Assembly: GCA_001873845.1 (NCBI GenBank)
Contig: MNZY01000199.1
Span: 1 to 13,757, forward strand
Source of the DNA: Candidatus Altarchaeum sp. CG2_30_32_3053
Lineage (GTDB): Archaea; Altiarchaeota; Altiarchaeia; Altiarchaeales; Altiarchaeaceae
Direction of reading: 5' to 3'
DNA length: 13,757 bases
Shown: in pieces, positions 1-6,237 of the stretch
How the letters are laid out: each line of letters starts with the position of its first letter
Numbering within the stretch: the stretch's first letter is position 1
Program-made: the position numbers and the translations under genes
The notes under the pieces: model-generated
Databases searched by the model: none
Told to the model about the DNA's origin: nothing
What the model saw: only the letters and a program-made list of their open reading frames with translations

Positions 1-1
1 T

Positions 2-202
2 GTAAAAAAAGATGGGAAACTTCGATTTAAAGGAAAGACATATTATATATCAAAGAAATTGAAGGGAACTACAATAGAGATGAGAGTGACATTGAGAGGC
101 GTAGAAGCATTGCATGATGGAAAACTAATTAAAAGATGGAAATATTGGAAACATGTTCTAAATATTGCTGTTGATTATAGCCTTGAAAAACACTTGTTAT
201 AG
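2..202 (+). CDS. C-terminal fragment of a probable DDE/integrase-core transposase (partial at left edge)
   Basis: An open frame runs from the window edge to a TAG at 200-202, giving 66 residues with no start in view. It reads VKKDGKLRFKGKTYYISKKL and continues with a basic C-terminus. A stretch of the type 'DGxxxFKGKxYYISKKLxG' resembles the small beta-barrel domain after the catalytic core in IS481-like and Mu-like transposases and retroviral-type integrases. The catalytic DDE residues would lie upstream, outside the window, so activity cannot be judged. The frame is too short to exclude another basic protein. A right-hand element end would be expected between 203 and about 300; a 7-bp inverted repeat lies at 230-248, but no terminal repeat can be confirmed without the left end. 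Family assignment is by motif recall only. Confidence 0.55.
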   Translation, partial: VKKDGKLRFKGKTYYISKKLKGTTIEMRVTLRGVEALHDGKLIKRWKYWKHVLNIAVDYSLEKHLL

Positions 203-308
203 TACATCATTCAACTTTAAATGCCCAAAAAAATTGTGGTACAATTTTGTGTCCCTTTCATACGAAACATAACCATACATTCAAACAAATAATTGGTAAT
301 TTAAAATT

Positions 309-406
309 TTTTATTTGGTTTTTATTTTATCTTTATTTAGTTTTTATTTAGTTTTTATTTTATCTTTATTTTATCTTTATTTAATTTTTATTTAATTTTT
401 ATTTAA
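309..406. repeat. Degenerate T-rich tandem repeat (units like tttttatttag and ttttatcttta)
   Basis: About 100 bp are built from 10-12-bp variants of 'tttttattta' separated by g, c or a substitutions. The + strand is almost free of C and G. It may serve as a U-rich terminator tract for the transposase transcript, or be simple slippage-derived DNA in front of dnaG. Confidence 0.7.
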
Positions 407-431
407 TGTGGCGTTCTAATTTATTACATAA

Positions 432-464
432 AAAATTTAAACATAAAATCTTAAAAAATTTAAA
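432..464 (+). promoter_or_regulatory. Probable dnaG promoter (TATA-like box, likely leaderless start)
   Basis: A TATA-like element aaaaatttaaac at about 431-442 is centred about 28 nt before the ATG at 465, the distance from box to transcription start in archaea. The transcript would therefore begin at or next to the start codon. A second aaaaaatttaaa directly abuts the ATG. No Shine-Dalgarno sequence is visible. Confidence 0.5.
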
Positions 465-1688
465 ATGTCAAAAGCACCAGCTGATACGATAAAATACATC
501 ATACATGCGGATGTTTCAATAGACGGAGTAGTTGATAAGCCCGATGTAGTAGGAGCAATATTTGGCCACTCCGAGGGTTTGCTTGGAGAGGATTTAGAGC
601 TTAGAGATCTACAAAAAACCGGAAGAATCGGCAGAATTGAAGTGAATATAAATTCAGTTGCAGGAAGGTCAGTAGGAAAAATACTTGTGCCATCCAGTTT
701 GGATATGGTTGAGACCTCAATTATTGCCTCTGCTGTTGAGATGGTTGACAGAGTTGGCCCATGCGGGGCATCAACCACTATCATGGATATTGAAGATACG
801 AGAGCCGCCAAAAGAAAAAGAATAATTGCCAGAGCAAAAGAACTGGTTAAGAAATTACTGATTGAACAGATTCCGGACAGCCAAAAGATAGAAGAAGAGG
901 TTAGAGGTCTGGTTCAGACAAGCCAGATTACTACTTATAAAGGGTGTTCAGCAGGTCCTGAAATAGAAACCTCTGAAACGATAATAATAGTTGAGGGCAG
1001 AGCAGATATTTTAAACCTTCTTAAAGCAGATATTAAAAATACAATTGCTGTTGACGGTACACATATTCCCGATGTTGTTATTGAATTGACAAAAAAGAAA
1101 TCCACAATTGCTTTTTTAGATGGTGACAGAGGAGGAGATATTATACTGAAAGAGCTTATTCAAAAGACAGATATTGATTATATTGCGAGAGCGCCAAAAG
1201 GAAGAGAGGTTGAGGACCTTGGAAAGAAAGAAATAATAATGGCATTAAGAAAAAAGATTCCGGCATCACAACTAAGACAGGAAGAAGAAACAAAAATCGT
1301 GAAAAACGGACAACCGCAACCGGTACAACAAACACGACAATCTTTGTCATTTACAAAGTCCATGGAAGAACCGCCTGTGGAAGACCCTAAGGAAGATCCG
1401 GAGGAAAAAATAAAGAATATTCTCCTGGAACAATTACTGAAAACCAACGGCTGTTTAATGGCAAAATTATTTGACCGGGAAATAAAAATAATAACAGAAA
1501 TTGAAATTAAAGATATGCTAACCGCAATTCATTCCATAAAACCGCACGCTATTGTTTTTGACGGAATAATAACACAGCGACTAATAGACGGTGCTGCTGA
1601 AAACGGAGTAAAATATATTGCAGGAATTAATCAGGCAATGATATCAAACGCAAGGGACATAAGTATAATACTTAAAAAACGGCAATAA
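465..1688 (+). CDS. dnaG: Archaeal DnaG-type primase (TOPRIM)
   Basis: A protein of 407 residues, normal for the archaeal DnaG family. The N-terminal part (about 1-165) has the conserved family features, including KYIIHADVSIDGVVDKPDVVGAIFGHSEGLLG split over residues 10-41. The TOPRIM domain follows at about 170-260, with the catalytic Glu in VEGRAD (176-181) and the metal-binding acidic cluster DGDRGGD (219-225). A polar linker (about 270-312) leads to a conserved C-terminal helical region. Known roles of the family are RNA-primer synthesis and, in several archaea, acting as a structural subunit of the RNA exosome; the sequence alone cannot say which dominates here. The ATG at 465 is chosen because MSKAPADTIKYIIHADVSIDG is a typical family start and a TATA-like box sits about 28 nt upstream. 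The neighbours do not suggest an operon. Confidence 0.95.
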   Translation: MSKAPADTIKYIIHADVSIDGVVDKPDVVGAIFGHSEGLLGEDLELRDLQKTGRIGRIEVNINSVAGRSVGKILVPSSLDMVETSIIASAVEMVDRVGPCGASTTIMDIEDTRAAKRKRIIARAKELVKKLLIEQIPDSQKIEEEVRGLVQTSQITTYKGCSAGPEIETSETIIIVEGRADILNLLKADIKNTIAVDGTHIPDVVIELTKKKSTIAFLDGDRGGDIILKELIQKTDIDYIARAPKGREVEDLGKKEIIMALRKKIPASQLRQEEETKIVKNGQPQPVQQTRQSLSFTKSMEEPPVEDPKEDPEEKIKNILLEQLLKTNGCLMAKLFDREIKIITEIEIKDMLTAIHSIKPHAIVFDGIITQRLIDGAAENGVKYIAGINQAMISNARDISIILKKRQ

Positions 1689-1730
1689 GGAAATTTTTAT
1701 TTCTTTATTTATTTACTTTAAAAATATATT
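1689..1730 (+). terminator. T-rich tract after dnaG
   Basis: Directly after the TAA, the + strand reads as U-rich runs (atttttatttctttatttattta, about 1693-1714) without a preceding hairpin. This is the usual form of an archaeal factor-independent terminator. Confidence 0.4.
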
Positions 1731-1734
1731 TAAA

Positions 1735-1818
1735 ATAAATTTAATAATAAGTAAGTTAATAAATTTAATATAAGTAAGTTAATAAATTTAATAATAAGTA
1801 AGTTAATAAATTTAATAT
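1735..1818. repeat. AT-rich tandem repeat, three copies with 23/24-bp period
   Basis: The core taagtaagttaataaattt occurs at 1748-1766, 1771-1789 and 1795-1813, identical each time, with a partial copy (aataaattt) at 1735-1743. Spacing is 23 then 24 bp because the joint is 'aata' or 'aataa'. The block ends about 20 bp before the TATA-like box of the next gene, so it lies where upstream promoter contacts would be. Confidence 0.9.
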
Positions 1819-1835
1819 TTAAGGACTAATTAATA

Positions 1836-1874
1836 AAAAAATTTAAATTAAAAAAAATTTAAAACATAAGTAAA
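1836..1874 (+). promoter_or_regulatory. Probable promoter of the four-TM membrane protein gene
   Basis: The TATA-like aaaatttaaatta at 1838-1850 is centred about 29-30 nt before the ATG at 1875, the same spacing as at dnaG. This predicts a leaderless or nearly leaderless mRNA. No Shine-Dalgarno sequence is seen. Confidence 0.45.
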
Positions 1875-2456
1875 ATGGGAGAACTAACCGAGTTGGAAAG
1901 GGTAGAAATTGAATCAAAAAGGGAAATTATAGACAGCGTGCCAAAGGTGATTGTATATGGAGGAATATCAGTAATGGTTTGGATTTTTACAATGTTTGTA
2001 TATGTGCCATTAGGAGGAAGTTTGATGCTTACACCGGGTTTGAGTGTGTCAAATTTCATTATGATTATTGGATTTGTAGCATTGTTGTTTTTTACATTTA
2101 AGATTTTAAAAGAAATAAAAGATATTTCTAATGCTATTGGCGGAATAATCGCGGTAAAAAGTGGTACATCCGGAGCAAGCAAGGAAGAAGTTGAACATAT
2201 GCAAACCGCTGTGAGAGGAGTTGTATATGCAATTGTAGGCACAATATTGTTTGTGTACCTGACAAGTGTGCTTACGGGTTTAAGTATAGGCGGATATACA
2301 TATTTGGGACAAACGATTGTAGGAATTGGTATGGTTGTGATGTTTATATGGATAATTTTCTTACTATATAGATCCGGAATGGCTGTTTCCAAAGAATTAG
2401 AGAAGGCAGCACACGAAAAGGCAGCAAAGATGCTGGAAGAGTCAGCAAAGAAATAA
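1875..2456 (+). CDS. Four-TM membrane protein of unknown function
   Basis: A protein of 193 residues that I do not recognise. It has a charged N-terminal segment (1-23: MGELTELERVEIESKREIID), then predicted membrane helices at about 24-46, 57-78, 112-135 and 143-166. TM2 and TM3 are separated by a 30-residue polar loop (79-111), and an Ala/Glu/Lys-rich helix ends the protein (about 172-193). There is no signal peptide and no recognisable catalytic motif. The start is supported by the TATA-like element about 30 nt upstream. It is the first of four consecutive + strand membrane-protein genes, but T-rich runs follow it, so it is probably its own transcription unit. It could be a small transporter or channel component, or a membrane scaffold; nothing visible decides this. 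Confidence 0.85.
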   Translation: MGELTELERVEIESKREIIDSVPKVIVYGGISVMVWIFTMFVYVPLGGSLMLTPGLSVSNFIMIIGFVALLFFTFKILKEIKDISNAIGGIIAVKSGTSGASKEEVEHMQTAVRGVVYAIVGTILFVYLTSVLTGLSIGGYTYLGQTIVGIGMVVMFIWIIFLLYRSGMAVSKELEKAAHEKAAKMLEESAKK

Positions 2457-2485
2457 GGAAGATAACAGGAATTTGAGATATTTTG

Positions 2486-2553
2486 AAGTTGTTTTTATCT
2501 TTTTTCCTTTTTTATTTTTTATTATTCAAATTTTTTTGATTTTTTTTTTTTTA
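2486..2553 (+). terminator. Extended poly-T terminator region
   Basis: Several T runs follow one another (ttttt, tttttt, tttttt, then one run of 14 T at about 2538-2551) after the four-TM gene, with no hairpin. U-rich runs of this kind terminate archaeal RNA polymerase. Confidence 0.55.
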
Positions 2554-2586
2554 ATTTTAAATTCTGTAAGATTTTTTGTGACGCCG

Positions 2587-2610
2587 AAATATTTTTTAAT
2601 AAATTAAAAG
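2587..2610 (+). promoter_or_regulatory. Possible TATA element for the 95-residue membrane protein gene
   Basis: The AT-rich aaatattttttaat at 2587-2600 lies about 10-24 nt before the ATG at 2611. The match to an archaeal TATA box is weak; it is proposed mainly because a strong terminator-like region precedes it. Confidence 0.3.
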
Positions 2611-2898
2611 ATGGTAAAAAATTATAATCAAGGGATTAAGAAAATTTTAGTATATTCTGTTTTACTTGCAATAACCACATTAATATATCTTTATTTTGAG
2701 AAATTTTGGGAATTTATGTCAAAAATTTCATTTTTAAATGTAAATATTGTTATTCCAATAACAAATTTTGTAACTTCAAAGGGAGAGGGAATAATAATTA
2801 CCGCGTTATTGTCTGTGGGGCTTATAATCGCAGTAATTTTACTTTACTTAATCGCACGCCAGATTCTAAAAATAATCGGTGAAAAAAATAAAGTATAA
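2611..2898 (+). CDS. Small membrane protein of unknown function (95 aa)
   Basis: A short basic N-terminus (MVKNYNQGIKK) is followed by a membrane helix at about 11-29, a hydrophobic or amphipathic stretch at about 38-53, and a second strong helix at about 61-83 ending in a basic tail (ILKIIGEKNKV). No family is recognised. It is likely real: the hydrophobic pattern is well formed, the positive ends suit membrane topology, and it lies in line with membrane-protein genes on the same strand. The next gene follows after a 30-bp gap, so the three genes from here to 4162 may be one operon. Confidence 0.65.
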   Translation: MVKNYNQGIKKILVYSVLLAITTLIYLYFEKFWEFMSKISFLNVNIVIPITNFVTSKGEGIIITALLSVGLIIAVILLYLIARQILKIIGEKNKV

Positions 2899-2928
2899 AT
2901 TGTTTTGAGATTTTTAAATAAATTTAAA
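2891..2928 (+). promoter_or_regulatory. Possible internal promoter overlapping the preceding stop codon
   Basis: The TATA-like gtataaat at 2893-2900 includes the stop codon of the 95-residue protein and is centred about 32 nt before the ATG at 2929. It could start a transcript for the two downstream membrane-protein genes. Confidence 0.3.
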
Positions 2929-3123
2929 ATGAAAATAACTGTTGAAGCAGGAGATAAGAATGCCCGTTTAATAGGAAAAATTTTGTTTGTATTAGGAGGA
3001 TTTTTTATTTTGATGGCATTAATGTCAGTAGCGACAACATCGCTTATATTTCCTTCCTTTATTCTCACAGTAATAGGCGGAATACTGTTACTTTCAGGAC
3101 TTTTTCTGATGATGAAAATTTAA
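2929..3123 (+). CDS. Very small membrane protein of unknown function (64 aa)
   Basis: A 64-residue product with a polar N-terminus (MKITVEAGDKNARLIGK) and two membrane helices at about 15-35 and 40-62. It is glycine-rich (GG at 23-24 and 50-51), with a hairpin-like two-TM design. An in-frame TTG at 2905 would add eight residues, but the ATG at 2929 is preferred: it is a canonical start preceded by aaatttaaa, exactly the sequence abutting the dnaG start. No function can be named. The next gene begins 31 bp later on the same strand, which suggests joint transcription with the DUF350-like protein. Confidence 0.6.
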   Translation: MKITVEAGDKNARLIGKILFVLGGFFILMALMSVATTSLIFPSFILTVIGGILLLSGLFLMMKI

Positions 3124-3154
3124 TGAAACCCTGTATCTGGTAAAATTTAGCAAA

Positions 3155-4162
3155 ATGGGAATAGAACAGGCAGTAAGCGCAATAGGGCTTGGATTGCTCC
3201 AACTCGTAGTTGGACTGGTATTGGCAATAGGGTGTATATATATCGGATTTATTTTGTTTGAGAAAATACTAAAAGAAATTGATCTGCAGGAAGAGTTAAA
3301 AAGAGGAAATATTGCAATCGGAATTGTAATGGTGGCAATAGTTATAACACTTGCAGGGATAATTAGTAGAGGTGTTAGTGGAATTACATCGGGCATATCT
3401 GATATATCAGGGATGAATGTTATGGATATATTGCTTAATGTTGTTGCGGGAATTGTACATCTAATTATAGGAATTGTGCTTGCAGTAGTTGCAATTTATA
3501 TGGCATTTGGGATTTGGGGCAAAATAACTGCAAAAATAGAAGAAACCAGTGAATTAAAAAATAATAATACAGCAATAGGTGTCGTTATGGCAGGGGTCCT
3601 GATAGCGGTTGGATTTGTTATCCAGGGTTCTGTGAGCGGAATTGGAGCTGCTATTGCATCCTGGTCAGTTGTCGGGATTGGTGGAATTGTGATCGGATTA
3701 CTTCAACTTGCAGTTGGATTGATATTAGCAATGGCATGCATATATATCGGATTTAGTTTGTTTAATAAACTACTAACAGAAATTGATTTGCAGGATGAAT
3801 TAAACAAAGGAAACACCGCAATTGGAATTGTATCAGCAGCAATAATGATAACCTTATCAGAAGTAATTGGAGGTGCTGTTGGAGGCATTACATCCGGACT
3901 GTTTGGACAAAATATAAATTTCATTGGTGCGATAGTTGGAGGTATTGTTCAGTTGATAGTGGGCATTGTATTTGCAGTTATTGCGATATACATAGCATTT
4001 AGGATTTGGGATAAAATAACTGCAAAAATAGAAGAAACCAATGAACTAAAAAATAATAATATTGCTGTTGGTGTTGTTATGGCGGGGGTCTTGATAGCTG
4101 TTGGATTTGTTATTCGGGGAGCAATTGGAGGAATCGGAGTAGGGATTGCAGCAGCATTTTAA
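3155..4162 (+). CDS. Membrane protein with four tandem DUF350-like domains
   Basis: A protein of 335 residues made of four related membrane modules in the order A-B-A'-B'. Module A spans about 10-80, with the loop signature FEKILKEIDLQEELKRGN (35-52) before a helix, and recurs at about 176-250 as FNKLLTEIDLQDELNKGN (203-220). Module B (about 91-162) has WGKITAKIEETSELKNNN (121-138) and recurs at about 259-329 as WDKITAKIEETNELKNNN (285-302). The pattern of a helix, a short charged loop ending in 'EL..GN.A', and another helix is that of DUF350, a small bacterial and archaeal membrane family without a firmly established biochemical role. About eight TM helices are predicted. B and B' are also close at DNA level (from 3521 and 4013), pointing to a fairly recent duplication of an A-B pair. 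It ends a run of four membrane-protein genes. The DUF350 assignment is by pattern recall. Confidence 0.75.
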   Translation: MGIEQAVSAIGLGLLQLVVGLVLAIGCIYIGFILFEKILKEIDLQEELKRGNIAIGIVMVAIVITLAGIISRGVSGITSGISDISGMNVMDILLNVVAGIVHLIIGIVLAVVAIYMAFGIWGKITAKIEETSELKNNNTAIGVVMAGVLIAVGFVIQGSVSGIGAAIASWSVVGIGGIVIGLLQLAVGLILAMACIYIGFSLFNKLLTEIDLQDELNKGNTAIGIVSAAIMITLSEVIGGAVGGITSGLFGQNINFIGAIVGGIVQLIVGIVFAVIAIYIAFRIWDKITAKIEETNELKNNNIAVGVVMAGVLIAVGFVIRGAIGGIGVGIAAAF

Positions 4163-4170
4163 AAAAAATA

Positions 4171-4186
4171 GTAACTATTCAGCCCC
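4171..4186 (+). repeat. GTAACTATTCAG-type element end
   Basis: The sequence gtaactattcagcccc begins 9 bp after the DUF350-like stop codon. It matches the reverse complement of 13480-13494 at 14 of 15 positions, and the repeats at 13350-13365 and 13506-13521 over their first 12 bases with one or two differences. This looks like one terminus of a short non-autonomous element; no partner end was found before 4860. Confidence 0.55.
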
Positions 4187-4217
4187 AAAAAATTAAGGGT
4201 AAATTTTTGGCTTTTTT
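4182..4217 (+). terminator. Hairpin plus T-run terminator candidate
   Basis: An imperfect stem pairs gccccaaaaaatt (4182-4194) with aaatttttggc (4201-4211) and is followed at once by six T (4212-4217). It is placed correctly to end the DUF350-like transcript, and it overlaps the element end described at 4171. Confidence 0.5.
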
Positions 4218-4288
4218 AAATTTTTTAAAATTGGACGCTCATTTCATTCGTGTATTTACAAAATTAAATATGCAACTCATTTTTGTAA

Positions 4289-4631
4289 GATTGAAAATCT
4301 TGTAGATTTTCAGTATTTTAAAATCTTGTAGATTTTTAAAGATTGAAAACTTGCAGTTTTCAGTATTTAAAAAATCCCACAGATTTTTTAAAGATTGAAA
4401 CCTCCTAGGTTTCAGTATAGTTTTCAGTATTTAAGAAAAATAAGACATTATATCAGATATTATCAAAATATGATATTTCATAGTTGGATAAAACGAACTT
4501 TCTTGTACAATAAAAATCCCACAGATTTTTTAAAGATTGAAAACTTGCAGTTTTCAGTATTTTAAAATTTCATAAATTTTTAAAGATTGAAAATCTCAAA
4601 GATTTTTAAAGATTGAAACCAAAGGTTTCAA
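4289..4631 (+). repeat. Array of alternating small hairpins, about 52-bp period
   Basis: Ten short stem-loops follow one another, most with 6-11-bp perfect stems and 5-nt loops: 4292-4312 (loop ttgta), 4320-4336 (ttgta), 4338-4362 region (7-bp stem 4344-4350/4356-4362, loop ttgca), 4366-4392 (11-bp stem, loop ccaca), 4396-4414 (tccta), 4512-4530 (ccaca), 4538-4556 (ttgca), 4564-4580 (tcata), 4590-4606 (tcaaa) and 4613-4631 (8-bp stem, loop aaa). They are joined alternately by 'cagtattt' and 'taaagattg'. GATTG marks unit starts at 4289, 4341, 4393, 4535, 4585 and 4611. The array is interrupted at about 4415-4510. Stem sequences differ between units while pairing is kept. It is not a CRISPR because there are no unique spacers. 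Confidence 0.85.
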
Positions 4632-4860
4632 TATATTTTAAAATTTGTTATTTTAAAACTGCTTAATTTTGGATTTTTCATTGCCATTTTATTGGAAAGC
4701 AATCCAAATATATACATACATATGCTCAAAACTAAAACTAAATGGTTTTTTCGAGTTAATATTTTTAATAATTGGATAATTTGTTTTCTATAATGATCAT
4801 TGTTGTTTGAAATAAGAATGAAATCTACTATATAATCTCACACAACAATTTTATATAATT

Positions 4861-6126
4861 TTACACATCCATCCCTATTTCCACATTCAGTTTATCTTCC
4901 AGTTTTTCCTTTATTTCAGAAATTTCTATTTGCAGATTTTGAATGTTTTTCTCAAATCGTTCTGTATCTTTTTTATTTTGTTTAATCTTTAAGTTTATAT
5001 CAGCAATGTCTGTTTTTATTCTTTTTATTTCATCCCTGACATCGTATTTCTTAATATCCTCATTAGTCCTTTCTTCCCTTTCCAAAATTTCTTTATACAT
5101 CTTCTTTTCCTCAACAATGACTGAAAAGTTCTTCTCATAAGTCAGAATTTTCTCCCGCTCTTCCTTGTTCAAATCAGCAGGCAGTTTTAGGAAATTTAAT
5201 ATTTCATTATCATTCCTTTCAAGGAAAATCTTCGGATTGTCTATATAAAGGGAAATTTCTATTATGTTGTTTTTCCTTCTTATCTTTTTTAATATCCTGC
5301 TAACTGATGAAATTTTTGTATAAATGCTGATTTCTATTCTGTCCTTCTCTGCTAAAACTTTTGCCCGTTCATTCAGTGCCTCATTCATTAGTCCAAATTT
5401 TTCCGAATTTTCCAGTTCTTTCAGGTTTTCCTGGTTATTAGACAGTTCTCTCTTAAAATCCATTAACAAATTTTTTATTTCGGCAGCCCTTTTCTTTTCG
5501 CTAATATATGTATTAAATTTGTCGTCAAGAATTTTATACTCCTCGTATTGCCCAATATTCATTTTATTTAAATCCATCGCATTATTGGCAAGTATTTTTA
5601 AATTTCTCCTGAAATTTTCCATCGGGGAATGTACAACACTAACATATCTGCCGTATTGTATATCTGTCTCCCCGCAGGTCTGTGCAGTTTTTAAAATTTT
5701 TGCCTTTATTTCGGAAATATTTGCGTCTTTGTCTATATCTGTATTCAACACATTTTCCGTAATCTTGACAAACATCGCCTTATTGGTTTGCACCATTCTT
5801 TCTGCCCTTTTATTTATGCCTGTAATTTTTTCGTTTTTGATTTCTTCAACAATATTTTTCATATTTTCCATGGACCTCAGACATTCGTCAATTAATGGCA
5901 TTGCTTTCTCTTTTGTTGCATTTTCATCTTTTTCTTGTTTTTTCTTTATAAACGCATCCATATCCTTATACAAAATTTTTTCCCTGTCTGATTTTTCTAA
6001 ATTTTCATCTGTTTGTCCGGTTTGTTCTGCCTGTTGTTTCCCTGCCTGTTGTTTCCCTGCCTGTTTTTCTTCTTTTTCCTTTTTTCCAAAAATTTTACCT
6101 AAAATTTGCGTCCATTTGCCACTCAT
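4861..6126 (-). CDS. Long coiled-coil protein of unknown function
   Basis: A protein of 421 residues, highly charged and rich in Lys, Glu, Ile and Asn. The N-terminus MSGKWTQILGKIFGKKEKEEK is an amphipathic basic segment, which could touch the membrane. A low-complexity Gln/Ala/Gly/Lys stretch (about 21-39) contains QAGKQQAGKQQA. From about 45 onward the sequence is mainly helical with heptad-like spacing, strongest at about 195-260 and 330-415. There are no membrane helices, nucleotide-binding loop or metal motifs, so an SMC or Rad50-type ATPase is unlikely. It could be a scaffold, a membrane-remodelling or ESCRT-III/PspA-like helical protein, or a surface-associated filament component; none is proven. 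The start is supported by a TATA-like box about 31 nt upstream. It faces the membrane-protein cluster tail to tail. Confidence 0.85.
   Translation of the reverse strand: MSGKWTQILGKIFGKKEKEEKQAGKQQAGKQQAEQTGQTDENLEKSDREKILYKDMDAFIKKKQEKDENATKEKAMPLIDECLRSMENMKNIVEEIKNEKITGINKRAERMVQTNKAMFVKITENVLNTDIDKDANISEIKAKILKTAQTCGETDIQYGRYVSVVHSPMENFRRNLKILANNAMDLNKMNIGQYEEYKILDDKFNTYISEKKRAAEIKNLLMDFKRELSNNQENLKELENSEKFGLMNEALNERAKVLAEKDRIEISIYTKISSVSRILKKIRRKNNIIEISLYIDNPKIFLERNDNEILNFLKLPADLNKEEREKILTYEKNFSVIVEEKKMYKEILEREERTNEDIKKYDVRDEIKRIKTDIADINLKIKQNKKDTERFEKNIQNLQIEISEIKEKLEDKLNVEIGMDV
6031..6066. repeat. 15-bp in-frame tandem repeat inside the coiled-coil gene
   Basis: The unit ctgttgtttccctgc occurs at 6031-6045 and 6046-6060, with a partial third copy (ctgtt) following. 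On the - strand it encodes a repeated AGKQQ pentapeptide. Being a multiple of three, copy changes would keep the frame. Confidence 0.9.
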
Positions 6127-6151
6127 ATTTGTTGCGTTTAATTTTGGATTG

Positions 6152-6167
6152 TTATATATAATTTATG
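6152..6167 (-). promoter_or_regulatory. TATA-like box of the coiled-coil gene
   Basis: On the - strand, taaattatatataac (6152-6166) is centred about 31 nt before the ATG at 6126. This predicts a leader of only a few nucleotides. No Shine-Dalgarno sequence is seen. Confidence 0.4.
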
Positions 6168-6237
6168 TTGAATTATATAATTTGACGAATCTGTTTTATA
6201 TAACAAATGAAAGGTAAATTTTAAAAATTTATTCAGG

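Larger units (their letters stand above)
203..464. other. Intergenic region between transposase fragment and dnaG
   Basis: No gene is visible. It contains an inverted repeat aaaattg-tggta-caatttt at 230-248 just past the transposase stop (possible terminator or element end), a T-rich tandem repeat from about 309 to 406, and the dnaG promoter at the right end. Confidence 0.6.
4163..4860. other. 700-bp non-coding region rich in hairpins
   Basis: It lies between the convergent DUF350-like gene and the coiled-coil gene. In order it holds a GTAACTATTCAG-type element end (4171-4186), a stem and T-run terminator candidate (4182-4217), a short conserved module (4235-4257), an 8-bp stem ttacaaaa/ttttgtaa with a 17-nt loop (4256-4288), the hairpin array (4289-4631) and about 230 bp of AT-rich DNA with no further structure that I can support. 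No coding frame is convincing. Confidence 0.7.

Noticed and set aside
437..811. 124-codon open frame on the - strand
   Set aside because: It is antisense to the highly conserved N-terminus of dnaG.
1859..2392. 177-codon open frame on the - strand
   Set aside because: It is the complement of the four-TM protein gene, whose hydrophobic pattern and promoter are far better supported.
2905..2928. TTG at 2905 as start of the small membrane protein
   Set aside because: The ATG at 2929 is preceded by the same aaatttaaa as dnaG and leaves a complete two-helix protein; the TTG adds only MRFLNKFK.
4453..4480. Stem tatca-aaata-tgata (4461-4475) as another array member
   Set aside because: The stem is only 5 bp, lacks the family linkers and lies in the interruption of the array, so it may be chance in AT-rich DNA.
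4289..4631. CRISPR array
   Set aside because: The recurrent sequences are hairpins with short variable stems and constant linkers; there are no unique spacers of uniform length, and no cas genes are in the window.
5324..6217. 297-codon open frame on the + strand
   Set aside because: It lies antisense to the coiled-coil gene; its Phe/Ser-rich, low-complexity translation is the mirror of Lys/Glu-rich codons and shows no domain.
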